Assembly: GCA_963791325.1 (NCBI GenBank)
Contig: CAWBRU010000023.1
Location: 310,001-374,000 of the forward strand
Direction: 5' to 3'
Length of the DNA stretch: 64,000 nt
DNA from: JBEVJK01 sp963791325
GTDB taxonomy: Bacteria > Pseudomonadota > Alphaproteobacteria > Rhizobiales > Rhizobiaceae
Part shown: positions 36,420 to 45,670 of the stretch, one piece after another
Numbering within the stretch: position 1 is the first letter of the stretch
Layout of the letters: every line of letters begins with the position of its first letter
Made by a program: the position numbers and the translations under genes
The notes under the pieces: model-generated
Told to the model about the DNA's origin: nothing
Seen by the model: only the letters and a program-made list of their open reading frames with translations
Database searches by the model: none

Positions 36420-39400
36420 TTGGCGCTGACAGCTATTCTGCTGGTGATCGCATTTGGTCTGATATATGCGGCCTGGAGGCGGTACCTCTGGGCGGCGAGG
36501 GAGGCAGCAGAGCAGCCAAAGGACACTTGTCCGTATAGCTTGACTGATGTCTTCGGCGACCGTCCATTCGCGAGTGCACCTCACCAACAGGGCGTTCGAT
36601 GGCTCACGGAAGTGTTCAGCCGCTCCGCCGAGAAGTACCCCGATTATACGGCCTTGCAGATTCCCCACAGCGGAGAGTCGCTTACGTTCGCCGAGCTCGA
36701 TGCGCAGGCGGAAAAGGTGGCCGCTGCGGTACAGCCATTGCTGACGGGGGCGGACCAGGTGGTTGCCGTTGCCATGTCGCAAGATAACTGGCAGATCGTC
36801 GCCGCTCACCTCGGCGTGCTCAGGGCTGGCGCTACGCTGGTCGTGTTTGATACCACCCTGCCCGAGGCGTTCATTGCCCATATGATCGAGGACACGCGGC
36901 CGGTGGTCGTTCTTACGCGGGGACGCGGCAAGTTCCGAGACTTGCCAACGCTCGACGTACTGACATTGTCCGAAAGAGCGTCGAGAAGAAGTCCGCCGCC
37001 TTGGCTAGACGATCCGACCCAGCGACTCGCAACCATCTTCTATACGAGCGGGACGAGCGGAATGCCGAAGGGGGTCGAGTGCCCTCACGCTGGCTATGTA
37101 AACCTGGCACTCACTTACGCCGACTATTTCGCTCTCATCCCAGGTATGGACGCAAGCTCGCTCACGTCATCCCTGGGCTACGACGGCTCCATCTCCGAGA
37201 TGTATAGTGCTTGGGTGTCAGGCTGCGCCGTCATCATGTTGACCAAGGAGGAGATTAGCGCCGGCCCTGCCCTTCTTCCCGTGCTGCGTGAAGCAGAGGT
37301 TACAGTACTTTTCTGTCCCCCGGTCCTACTTTCCACACTCACCTCCACACCGGAGGTTGATCTTCCGTATCCGTTGTGCCGATACGTTGTGCCTGCAGGC
37401 GAGGCTTTTCCCAGCGCTCTCGTAGAGCCTTGGACACGGTGCAGGCGGCAGGTTGTCAACACCTACGGTCCGACAGAGGCCAGCACCGACACGAGTCGCC
37501 AGAATTTGCGGCCAGGAGAACCGATCACCATCGGCTCGCCGTTCCCCAACGTAACATACGTCATTCTCGGCATGGAAGAGCTCCGTCCACTGCTCCACGG
37601 CGAAGTCGGAGAACTTTGTATCGGTGGCGTTCATCTCGCGCGCGGTTATCGTAACTTGCCGGAGCAGACTGCACGGAAATTTATCACCCACCCCCAATTC
37701 GGCCGCCTTTACCGCACCGGCGACAGATGCAAGATCGACGTTCGAACGCAGCGCGTGCACTTCCTCGGTAGGATCGACACGCAGCTCAAAGTGCGCGGAC
37801 ACCGGGTCGAGGCACAGGCCGTTGAGGATATCCTGCAGACTCAGTTCAGCGAAATAGAGGCCGCTGTGCTGGATTACCAGAACGACGCGTTAGTCGCCTT
37901 CGTCATGGCACCCTCAATCTCCCCAGGAGAGCTCTCAGAGATATTAACTGCGCCGGCAGAGTGGAGCGCGCGGGTGACAGCTACCCTCAAAAAGCAACTT
38001 CCGGCGCCGTCTGTCCCGACTAGGATCTTGCTCGTAAAAAAATTCGTTTTGAACCCGGTGTCCGGGAAGATCGACCGCCAATGTTTACCGGATTTGTCGC
38101 TGCTGCCGCGCAACGGCGGCGTCGAGGCACCTCATAGAGCTGAAGACGCGGAGCTTCGTGAGGGCACGTGGCCTGACGTCGACAGGGGAATGCAGCCAGG
38201 CTCCGTGGAAGTGCTGGCGATATGCAGGTCCGTCCTCGAGAGGCCCATCGGATGGGATGAGGAGTTCGCCGATTCCGGCGGACACTCGATCGCCATCGCA
38301 CGCCTGGCGCTTCGCTTGCAGTCCTCGGGATGGATGGTCACAGTGCGAGCGCTGCTCAGCGACTGCAATACGGCACGCAAAGTGGCGATCCGAACGCGGC
38401 ACGTTCAGTCGCCCGCCGCGGCAGCGGCACCAGTCGGCGCAAGATCCTCACCCGTCAGCGTTGGCCGCGATGAGAGTGCAGCCAAGGTCCTGTCGGTGAG
38501 CACGTTCACGAGTATTCAAATCCTATTTGTGACTTTGCTTTATTCGCCAGGATTATTGGCTCTGTTAGACCTCCTGAGCGCCGTGGATATTGGAACGTTC
38601 TTCGCGACCGCCGGCATTTGGAGTTTCATTGTCGCCGGCCTGGGCCTGTACCTGCTCAGCCTCCTATTGCCATTCGCCTTTCTGCTCTGGGTCATGGCCA
38701 TAAAGTTTTTTCTGGGCGGCAACGTCTATCGCAACAAGGTGACGCCGGGAATCTATCCCAAATGGAGCAAAATGCACTTGCGGATTTGGTGCATTGGTCG
38801 AATGGAAAGTCTGGCGCTCCGGCTTCTACGCTTCATGTACCGGAGTCCGCCTCTAATGGCATTCGTGCTGCGGCAGCTCGGCGCCACAGTCGGCAAAAAT
38901 CTCCAATGCGCGTCAGACGCCCATTTCTCGGCACCTCTGGACTTAATTGCCATTGAAGATGATGTTGCCATCCAGACCGGGGTTTACATCCAGGCGAGTA
39001 GATGGTCGGGGCAGAACCTGCTCGTCGGTCGAATCCAACTTAACAGCGGTTGCAAGATCGGGATGCGCGCCGCTATCGCCAATGGTGTGAGAGTGGGGCG
39101 CGGCAGCTGGGTCACTCCTTTCACCCCGGTATTGCGAGATGTCGGCGAACGTCAGATCTGGGAAGGCGCTCCTGCACGCCTTATCGGGCAGTGCACGGAG
39201 TTGCGGCGTACGGCAAGCGCCTGCCAGGAAGCTTACCCGTACTGGCTGACGGAGGCGTGCAACGTCTTCATGCAGATCGCAGTTTTCTCGGTGACCAACG
39301 TAGTTCCCGCCACCGTGATTCTTGGGCTTGCGCGCGATTTCGCGCCTGCTGCAGTCGGCGACGATGTCTTCGGCAATTACTTGAGCGTGACGCCGCTTTA

Positions 39401-40700
39401 CAAAATTATCGGGTGCCTAGTGCCGTACACCTTCATTACCGCCTGGCTCACCATCGTCGTTACCTCGTTGCTCGGCTGCCTCTTTATCCGTTACACCGCC
39501 GCGCCGCCAGGGCTACACAGCGCGCGCGGTTTCAGCGGTGCGCTCCTCATGTACCGCATGCATAAGCTCAACAGCATCCAGCTGCTGTGGACCTGGACGA
39601 TTACAGGACAGTACTTGCGGGCGCTGGCCGGAATGCACTTCACGCGGTTGGGCGCGTCCGAATGCGACGTAATGGTTAACCTCGTCCCCGAGCTTGCAAC
39701 GGCAGACGCCCAGGTGTTCTGGTCAAATGGCTGTTTCACAAACATGCTGGACTACGGCGCCCGACACCTAACGTCCCGCCGTCTCGACATGCCTCGCAAC
39801 TTTTTTTGCGGCAACAACTGCGTGGCGGAATACGGGCAATTGCCCAGCAATTTCCTCCTGGGCGTGTCGACGCCTTGCAGTGATATTGACTTCCGGCGAC
39901 AGATGCGGTCGCGCCTCGGCGAGCCGAGCGCTGTTGCAGGATGTCCCCCGCTTAAGTTTGCCAGCGCTGGGCCTGAAAACAATCAGCTGCCGACTTTTCC
40001 GCTCTTCTTGATCCGCGTTTTGCTGAACGATTTTTTTGGCGTTGGAATCCTGCGGATCGCCGAGGGGTTGATCTATACAATCCTGTACATCTGTTTGCTG
40101 CGGATAGGGTTCGGGCCGTTCATCAGCGCGTTGCTGGCGCTGTTGCTCACCGAGGCTCTTTTGGTCTTGCTCGTCGTCGCAATCAAGAAGGCTCTTGTTG
40201 GCAGCAATTGGGGAGTGAACCACGCCACGGCCTTCTGGTCGTTGCGGCACTTCGCCTACTTTTTCGCGCAGGACTGCTTCTTCGTATGGTGCCAGGGACC
40301 TCTGAACTTTTGCGCTGGAACTGTACTTGCAAACCCAATTTTGCGGTGGATGGGATGCCAGATCGGACAGCGGACGATCGTGACTGAGCCCATGCAGTGC
40401 TCCGACTGGAACGCGGTGAAATTCGATGGCGATTGTGTGATCGACGGCTTTTTACAGTTCCACACGTTCGAAAACATGGTTCTCAAGGTGAAGCAAACTC
40501 ATATCCAGGATGGGTGTACCATATCCACCGGTGCAACGGTGATGAGCGGCGTGTTCATCGAGCATGACACAACGGTCCTGCCGTTGTCCCTCGTCCTCAA
40601 GGAAACGAACCTTCGATCGGCCATCTACGAGGGCAGCCCAGCGGAACCTGTGGCCGGGTTCTCTACAGAGTGTCACCGTTCAAATGAAATCGGACGCTAG
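36420..40700 (+). CDS. Pls/PosA-type membrane NRPS (adenylation-PCP-membrane domains)
   Basis: The protein has 1,426 residues and starts at a TTG behind GGGGGAA. Residues 2-20 form an N-terminal helix. The adenylation domain covers about 55-580: A3 Tyr-Thr-Ser-Gly-Thr-Ser-Gly near 207-213, A5 Asn-Thr-Tyr-Gly-Pro-Thr-Glu at 347-353, A7 Tyr-Arg-Thr-Gly-Asp near 425, and A10 Lys near 550. The carrier domain has Ser623 in Asp-Ser-Gly-Gly-His-Ser. From about 695 on there are about six transmembrane helices with three soluble hexapeptide-repeat-like domains between and after them. There is no condensation or thioesterase domain. This is the architecture of epsilon-poly-lysine synthetase (Pls, 1,319 residues) and its diaminobutyrate/diaminopropionate relatives, which polymerise one amino acid. 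Confidence 0.88.
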   Translation: MALTAILLVIAFGLIYAAWRRYLWAAREAAEQPKDTCPYSLTDVFGDRPFASAPHQQGVRWLTEVFSRSAEKYPDYTALQIPHSGESLTFAELDAQAEKVAAAVQPLLTGADQVVAVAMSQDNWQIVAAHLGVLRAGATLVVFDTTLPEAFIAHMIEDTRPVVVLTRGRGKFRDLPTLDVLTLSERASRRSPPPWLDDPTQRLATIFYTSGTSGMPKGVECPHAGYVNLALTYADYFALIPGMDASSLTSSLGYDGSISEMYSAWVSGCAVIMLTKEEISAGPALLPVLREAEVTVLFCPPVLLSTLTSTPEVDLPYPLCRYVVPAGEAFPSALVEPWTRCRRQVVNTYGPTEASTDTSRQNLRPGEPITIGSPFPNVTYVILGMEELRPLLHGEVGELCIGGVHLARGYRNLPEQTARKFITHPQFGRLYRTGDRCKIDVRTQRVHFLGRIDTQLKVRGHRVEAQAVEDILQTQFSEIEAAVLDYQNDALVAFVMAPSISPGELSEILTAPAEWSARVTATLKKQLPAPSVPTRILLVKKFVLNPVSGKIDRQCLPDLSLLPRNGGVEAPHRAEDAELREGTWPDVDRGMQPGSVEVLAICRSVLERPIGWDEEFADSGGHSIAIARLALRLQSSGWMVTVRALLSDCNTARKVAIRTRHVQSPAAAAAPVGARSSPVSVGRDESAAKVLSVSTFTSIQILFVTLLYSPGLLALLDLLSAVDIGTFFATAGIWSFIVAGLGLYLLSLLLPFAFLLWVMAIKFFLGGNVYRNKVTPGIYPKWSKMHLRIWCIGRMESLALRLLRFMYRSPPLMAFVLRQLGATVGKNLQCASDAHFSAPLDLIAIEDDVAIQTGVYIQASRWSGQNLLVGRIQLNSGCKIGMRAAIANGVRVGRGSWVTPFTPVLRDVGERQIWEGAPARLIGQCTELRRTASACQEAYPYWLTEACNVFMQIAVFSVTNVVPATVILGLARDFAPAAVGDDVFGNYLSVTPLYKIIGCLVPYTFITAWLTIVVTSLLGCLFIRYTAAPPGLHSARGFSGALLMYRMHKLNSIQLLWTWTITGQYLRALAGMHFTRLGASECDVMVNLVPELATADAQVFWSNGCFTNMLDYGARHLTSRRLDMPRNFFCGNNCVAEYGQLPSNFLLGVSTPCSDIDFRRQMRSRLGEPSAVAGCPPLKFASAGPENNQLPTFPLFLIRVLLNDFFGVGILRIAEGLIYTILYICLLRIGFGPFISALLALLLTEALLVLLVVAIKKALVGSNWGVNHATAFWSLRHFAYFFAQDCFFVWCQGPLNFCAGTVLANPILRWMGCQIGQRTIVTEPMQCSDWNAVKFDGDCVIDGFLQFHTFENMVLKVKQTHIQDGCTISTGATVMSGVFIEHDTTVLPLSLVLKETNLRSAIYEGSPAEPVAGFSTECHRSNEIGR

Positions 40701-41412
40701 CACACGCGTCGTCGATCTGTTCGCCGTCATCGCGCGCGATTGCACCCCGACGCCCGCTCGTCACAGGGCGCGCGTTTTGTTTGCACCGGTCTTGCACGAT
40801 CCTGACGTAATTGGGCATTGCGCGTCCGTCCTCTCAGAGCGGGAGAAATTGCGGGCGCAAAGCCTCTTGGCAAAAGGCAGCGGACCACATTTCAAACAGC
40901 AGCGCGCGTTTCAACGCTACTGCGGTGCGCTCGCAACCAGCTCGGCGCTGCCATTGTCGCAAATCGCTTTTGCTACGACGGCGAATGGCCGTCCCTATCT
41001 CCCGGATTTCCAGGGATACTGGTTCAGCTTCTCCTCCTGTCCACTTGGATATGTCGGGGCATGGTCTTCGACACATCAGATCGGTGTCGACATTGAAGAT
41101 CAGACTACAAACCTCGAAGCGACGGAAATCGCGCAAGCGTACTTCTCAAGAGCTGAGGCGAAGACCGTTGAGGACGCCGGCGAATTGGTCCGAATGAGAA
41201 CATTCTTTCAACTTTGGACGTTTAAAGAAGCAGCCCTTAAATCCATAGGAGAAGGATTGCCCTTCGGCCTCGACGCATTCCGATTCGAGTTGTACCCAAG
41301 CATCCGCATGATCGATGCGCCACGAGCTTACGGTGGACCGGAGCGATTTTCAGCCTATACAATGGAAAAGGCTAATAGCTGCATAGCGCTCGTGATTCGC
41401 AGCGGCAGTTAG
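40684..41412 (+). CDS. Sfp-type 4'-phosphopantetheinyl transferase
   Basis: The protein has 242 residues. It attaches the phosphopantetheine arm of CoA to the carrier Ser623 of the NRPS. Motifs: Gly-Val-Asp-Ile-Glu-Asp at 134-139 (Mg2+ binding) and Trp-Thr-Phe-Lys-Glu-Ala-Ala-Leu-Lys at 178-186. The start ATG at 40684 lies inside the last codons of the NRPS gene (17-base overlap), so its translation should be coupled. This physical link makes it the dedicated activator. Longer in-frame starts would extend deeper into the NRPS gene and are not needed. Confidence 0.88.
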   Translation: MKSDASTRVVDLFAVIARDCTPTPARHRARVLFAPVLHDPDVIGHCASVLSEREKLRAQSLLAKGSGPHFKQQRAFQRYCGALATSSALPLSQIAFATTANGRPYLPDFQGYWFSFSSCPLGYVGAWSSTHQIGVDIEDQTTNLEATEIAQAYFSRAEAKTVEDAGELVRMRTFFQLWTFKEAALKSIGEGLPFGLDAFRFELYPSIRMIDAPRAYGGPERFSAYTMEKANSCIALVIRSGS

Positions 41413-41445
41413 ATGTCATGCGCATCCGCCGCAAACCAGCTGAAA

Positions 41446-42555
41446 TCACGGTGTCGGCTGCTTCCACATCAACACTTCGAGCGCGCGAGTGATTAGCGGG
41501 TCTACCCCGTTCTGAATATCAGCGACCCTGTTGAACATCTCGATATTGACGGGTACGCCTTTACCTTCATAACATACCATATCAGCCGAAAGGTATTTTT
41601 GATATGATAGGCGGTACTCCCAGCCGTTCGGAAGCTTCTTCTCAAGTTGGTAGGAAAAAATTCCATTGGTGTGGTCGCCAACTATCGTGACATAGGGTAG
41701 CTGCCGTATCGCAAGAGCGAACGTCTCGGCGCCGCTGAAAACGGCATCGCAAGTCAGTAGCACAATCGGGCGTGTAAACTGTACGTCACCCTGGGGCTCA
41801 ATGTGCCAGGTTTTCAACGGAGTGAACGCGTCCTCGCCAGGACCAATCTTTGTCTTTCTATGGAACGCCACTCTCAAGCGATCACAAAATCGATTGACGA
41901 TGGTGATGCCAGTGCTGTCGTCCCCGCCGGGGTTATTTCGGATGTCGACGATGAAGCCCTGCAGATCGGCGAAGTCACGAGCGATCGCATCCAGAGCGGC
42001 TGTCAAGCTGCTCTTCTCGACACGCTCGAGCTCAAGGATCCGCAAGTAGCCGATCCTTGGTGACCGGCAGTACCGAAGCATCCACGCGTCGGTCTGCGCA
42101 AGGCGTCCGAAGCCGTTTGCAACTAGCGTTCTCTCCGTCGTCATGAAGAGTTGCTTAATCTGACGCTGGGCGAACTCTTGGTGGAACCGGGCTTTTTTCT
42201 CCGCGCTGAAAAAGCGCTTTCTCCCCTTGTCGTCTGGATTGGTACTAAGCTCGACATGTCCGTCGTCCAACGGATTCAGCAACTGGCAAAGAACATCGAA
42301 GAGCTCATCGTTGTTGGTTGTAGTTGTGACCCGCGGTCTGTAGACGTTGAACTGCCTGCCCCAGTCAACCCCTCGTAGCGCGAAGAAGGGGTACCTGTGG
42401 TAAAAAGTCTCCCACAGCTCCTCGAAGTTCTTCTCGGGATCGCAAATCATCATGTGAGACCGATCTTGCCGCTCCCGCTGCTTTGTTGTCAAACCAACTC
42501 TCGGACGTCTGCTGGAGTAATCAACCGTGGATTGGTAGGGAGAAGCGGTCTGCAC
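41446..42555 (-). CDS. S41-type (tail-specific) serine peptidase-like hydrolase
   Basis: The protein is 369 residues if the GTG at 42555 (behind GGAGAGG) is used; a start at Met 42453 is also possible. It has the S41 core: Val-Asp-Ile-Arg-Asn-Asn-Pro-Gly-Gly-Asp near 203-212, and Phe-Ser-Gly-Ala-Glu-Thr-Phe with the candidate nucleophile Ser near 266-272. Thr-Asn-Gly-Ile-Phe-Ser and Val-Cys-Tyr-Glu-Gly-Lys-Gly-Val-Pro-Val-Asn near the end complete the family pattern. No signal peptide is evident and no PDZ domain is seen. It converges with the PPTase gene 33 bases away. A role in trimming or degrading the polymer is possible but unproven. Confidence 0.72.
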   Translation of the reverse strand: MQTASPYQSTVDYSSRRPRVGLTTKQRERQDRSHMMICDPEKNFEELWETFYHRYPFFALRGVDWGRQFNVYRPRVTTTTNNDELFDVLCQLLNPLDDGHVELSTNPDDKGRKRFFSAEKKARFHQEFAQRQIKQLFMTTERTLVANGFGRLAQTDAWMLRYCRSPRIGYLRILELERVEKSSLTAALDAIARDFADLQGFIVDIRNNPGGDDSTGITIVNRFCDRLRVAFHRKTKIGPGEDAFTPLKTWHIEPQGDVQFTRPIVLLTCDAVFSGAETFALAIRQLPYVTIVGDHTNGIFSYQLEKKLPNGWEYRLSYQKYLSADMVCYEGKGVPVNIEMFNRVADIQNGVDPLITRALEVLMWKQPTP

Positions 42556-43109
42556 GTATTGCAGAGCGCCTCTCCGCTAACAGGCGGATCCAGAGTTCCT
42601 CGGCAGGATTGGCTATCAGGTGCGTCTGCCCTCTTGGGCCCCATGGGAACTATAATGCTATAGGACGCTATGCCGGCCTGAGTAGAACTCGTCAGGAACG
42701 CTTCGCCCAAACAATTGCCTCTTCTCAAGGTTCAGAGCTACTCGCGGTTCATATCACTGCTCCCTCAACCAACAGCAGCGCCGGAACTGGGATCTGAAAG
42801 CGACTGCGAGAAACTCACTTTTGAAAGGTAAGAAGCTTAGGATTCTTCGCTCAGAAACGTCGCAAGACGCGCAGACTGCCTCGCTCGTTGAGCATTTTCG
42901 TAGCTCGGATGTGCCGGCGCCCAGCACATACCAGTGGTTTCATATAAAGCAGATCCTGGACGGCAGGACCAAGGGGGGCATGCTATCGTCAGGACGCGGC
43001 AAGAGCCTTGGAATGGGCACTTGCAGGCTATCGTGGCCCCGGCAACATGGTTGGTTCAGGGTTCTACCGCTCTCCGGCCGCAGTTACCCCCTACGGCAAT
43101 CTCGCGATC
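42556..43109. other. Gene-poor stretch with a possible coding remnant
   Basis: There is no intact gene. One forward frame from about 42,984 to 43,110 reads plausibly as protein (Ala-Leu-Glu-Trp-Ala-Leu-Ala-Gly-Tyr-Arg-Gly-Pro-Gly-Asn and on) and runs into the IS481 end. It is too short to identify. It does not resemble the N-terminal part of the terminase found on the far side of the IS. Confidence 0.35.
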
Positions 43110-43352
43110 CTAGGTGTTCAGTCCCGTATTGAGCTGGGTTGGGTCTCGTAGGAAGCGACCTGGTTGGGCGGCCCAAGCCTTGGAGATGGCTTCGTAAGGT
43201 GTAAGGCCGTTGAGGGACTTGAGACGCTTGGCGAAGTTGTAGGCATCCAGGAAGGCAGCGAGGTGTTCTTGGAGCTGCTGGTCTGTGGCGTAGTGATATC
43301 GGCGTACGGTGGCTTCCTTAAGGGTTCGGTTCATGCGTTCGACTTGGCCGTT
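43110..43352 (-). pseudogene. IS481 transposase, C-terminal piece
   Basis: This reads (Val-Glu)-Arg-Met-Asn-Arg-Thr-Leu-Lys-Glu-Ala-Thr and continues to Leu-Asn-Gly-Leu-Thr-Pro-Tyr-Glu-Ala and a Gly-Leu-Asn-Thr end. This is the conserved end of IS481-type transposases, including the third catalytic Glu. The matching N-terminal piece lies at 44951-45670 on the same strand. Joined across the inserted IS110 DNA they give a continuous frame of about 320 residues. The stop codon lies just outside the predicted terminal repeat. Confidence 0.85.
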
Positions 43353-44950
43353 ATCCGGTATGTGATGTTTGGTGCCTTTCGTCCTGCTGTTCTTGTTCGG
43401 AACGGCCTTATGGTGAGCCCATCCGGGACGTGGGGCACCGGGAGCACGAAGGTGCGGGCAGGCCGTCCAAAGACCGTGGGCTGAGAGCCCGAGCTCGTTA
43501 CATGGCCGCCCCTTGCGACTTTCCCGGATGCGCTGCGAGCGCGGATCAGTAGATGTCGTGTTGCCCGCCAGCTCCCGTCCTTGACCAAGCAGGAAGGAGG
43601 AAGGGCATGCGCATCATCGGACTGGATATCCATCGCACCTTCGCCGAGGCAGTGGCTTGGGAAGACGGCAGGCTGAGGCGACTAGGCTCGTGTCGACATG
43701 CGACGTGACTTGCTCGAGGCGTTCGCGGCAAGGCTGTCAGCGACTGACGTCGTGGTGATCGAGGCTACGGGCAATTCTACCTCGGCTGCGGCAGTTGTCG
43801 CGCCCTATGTGAACAAAGTGGTGATCGCCAACCCGAAGCAGGTGCGCATTATCGCCTATGCCAAGATCAAGACGGACACGATCGATGCCGGCGTTCTTGC
43901 ACAACTCTATGCCAGCGGGTTCCTGCCAGAAGTCTGGATTCCGGATGAGCCGACGCAGGCGCTACGCCGGCAGGTGACGCGGCGCAATCAGATTGTTCGC
44001 CAGAGATCGCGCTTGAAGAATGTCATCCAGTCGATCCTCCATGGTCACTTGATCCCGTCCTGCCCGCATGCCGACCTGTGCGGCGCCAAGGGACGGTCGT
44101 GGTTGAACGAGCAGTTCGTACCCGAGGACGAGCGCCTGGCGATCGAGCGGCATCTGCGCGAGTTCGATCGGCTCGGCGAAGACCTCCAGGTCATCGAGCG
44201 TGACCTTGCCCGCTCGGCTCTTGACGATGAAGGCGTGAAGCGCTTGATGACCATTCCCGGCATCGACATGACCGTCGCGCTGGCGATGAAGGCAGCGATC
44301 GGCGACGTGTCGCGCTTCCCCGAACCGCAGAAGCTGGTGAGCTATCTGGGCCTCAATCCGAGCGTCAGGCAATCAGGACCAGGTCCCGCCTACCATGGAC
44401 GGATTAGCAAACAAGGCCGCGGACATGCGCGCGGCATGCTCGTCGAGGCGGCCTGGGCGGCGGCACGGGCACCGGGACCGTTGCGGGCCTTTTTCCTGCG
44501 GGTGCGGTCCCGGCGTGGCCAGCATGTCGCGGCCGTCGCCACCGCACGTAAGCTGGCTGTCGTAATCTGGCATCTGTTGACCAAGCAGGAGAGCTACGCC
44601 TGGGCTCGCCCTTCTCTGCATGCCAAGAAGCTGCGCGACATCGAACTCAAGGCCGGGAGCAAGGCTGCACGCGGCCAGAAGGGTGCAGCGCATGCCTACA
44701 ACATCAAGAGCCACCGAGAAGAGGAGCGGCGCTGGGTGGAGCAGGCCGAGGGTGCTTATGCCCGCTTCGTCGCGGGCTGGAACCCGCGAGGTCCGAAGAA
44801 GGCGCGCACGGATGCCGCAAGTGAGGGGCGACGATAGAGGCTGCGCGGCAGGGCTTTCACCTCAGACCCTGCTCTTCGCCACGCGGTCCTCCGTGCGCAA
44901 CGTGAAAATAGCGCAGATCCATCCAAAAGGCTCTTGTCGATCACATCAGT
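43353..44950 (+). mobile_element. IS110-family element inserted in the IS481 transposase
   Basis: The boundaries are set by where the IS481 reading resumes: Asn-Gly-Gln (43352 side) and Trp-Thr (44951 side) rejoin exactly as Trp-Thr-Asn-Gly-Gln. The insertion is 1,598 bases and lies in the opposite direction to the host element. There are no clear terminal inverted repeats, as expected for IS110. A 254-base non-coding left end before the transposase is the expected place for a guide (bridge) RNA in this family. Confidence 0.8.
43607..44837 (+). pseudogene. IS110-family transposase, one frameshift near 43,690
   Basis: ATG 43607 begins Met-Arg-Ile-Ile-Gly-Leu-Asp-Ile-His-Arg, the start of the RuvC-like DEDD domain (first Asp). 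One extra T near 43,690 in Leu-Gly-Arg-Val-Asp breaks the frame. The remaining sequence from about 43,698 is complete. It includes Ile-Glu-Ala-Thr-Gly-Asn-Ser, Lys-Thr-Asp-Thr-Ile-Asp-Ala, and the C-terminal Transposase_20 domain with Ile-Pro-Gly-Ile-Asp and a Ser near Pro-Ser-Val-Arg-Gln-Ser. About 410 residues if repaired. As read it is inactive; a sequencing error cannot be ruled out. Confidence 0.82.
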
Positions 44951-45670
44951 GGTCCAGGGGTGATTGGGCTTGGTGAAGCGATGCTCGATGCGGTGCTCGA
45001 GACACGCCCGGTCGAACCTATGCAACCGGTAGCGCGCTGTTGGCCCTGAGCGATGCTGGATGGCATCGCCGAACTGGATGCCGTTGTCAGTAAGCACGGT
45101 GTGGATCTGGTAGGGGACGGCGTCGACAAGAGCCTCCAGAAAGCCGGCAGCGGTGCTGACGTCCGCCTTACGATGCAGCTTGGCGAAGGCGAACTTGCAA
45201 GTGCGGTCGATGGCTACGAACAGGTAGAGCTTGGCCTCATCGGTTCTCACCTCAGCGATGTCGATATGGAAGTAGCCGATCGGGTAAGTCTTAAACGGCT
45301 GTTTGGGCTTATTGCCTTCGACTTCGGGCAACCGGCTGATGCCGTGTCGTTGGAGACACCGGTGCAGGGAAGAGCGGGTTAGATGCGGAATAGTGGCCTG
45401 CAGTGCGTAGAGGCAGTCGTCGAGCGGCAGCAAGGTATGCTTACGGAAGGCGACGATCACTGCTTCCTCCTCAGTCGCCAGCACTGTGGAGCGAATGACC
45501 TTGGGACCCATGCGAGCATCGTGTGCGAAGGCGCGTTTGCGCCACTTGGCGACGGTCTTCGAGTTGAGACCGTAGCGGGTGGCTAGCTCTTTGAGCGGAG
45601 CCTTCGATCGCTGTATCGCAGTTCGGATGGCGTGCGTGGTCGTGGCGCTGCCGTGGAGTACCTGTCCCAT
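44951..45670 (-). pseudogene. IS481 transposase, N-terminal piece
   Basis: Starts at ATG 45670. An N-terminal helix-turn-helix (Lys-Glu-Leu-Ala-Thr-Arg-Tyr-Gly-Leu-Asn-Ser-Lys-Thr-Val-Ala-Lys-Trp) is followed by the integrase core, with His-Ile-Asp-Ile-Ala-Glu-Val and Leu-Thr-Asp-Asn-Gly-Ile-Gln-Phe (first two catalytic Asp). The sequence ends at Asn-His-Pro-Trp-Thr, where IS110 DNA begins. Downstream the frame reads IS110 sequence in reverse until a stop far inside it. Confidence 0.85.

Noticed and set aside
36420..40700. Reading the NRPS as an ordinary multimodular synthetase
   Set aside because: There is no condensation, epimerisation or thioesterase domain; after the carrier site the protein has membrane helices and hexapeptide-like domains.
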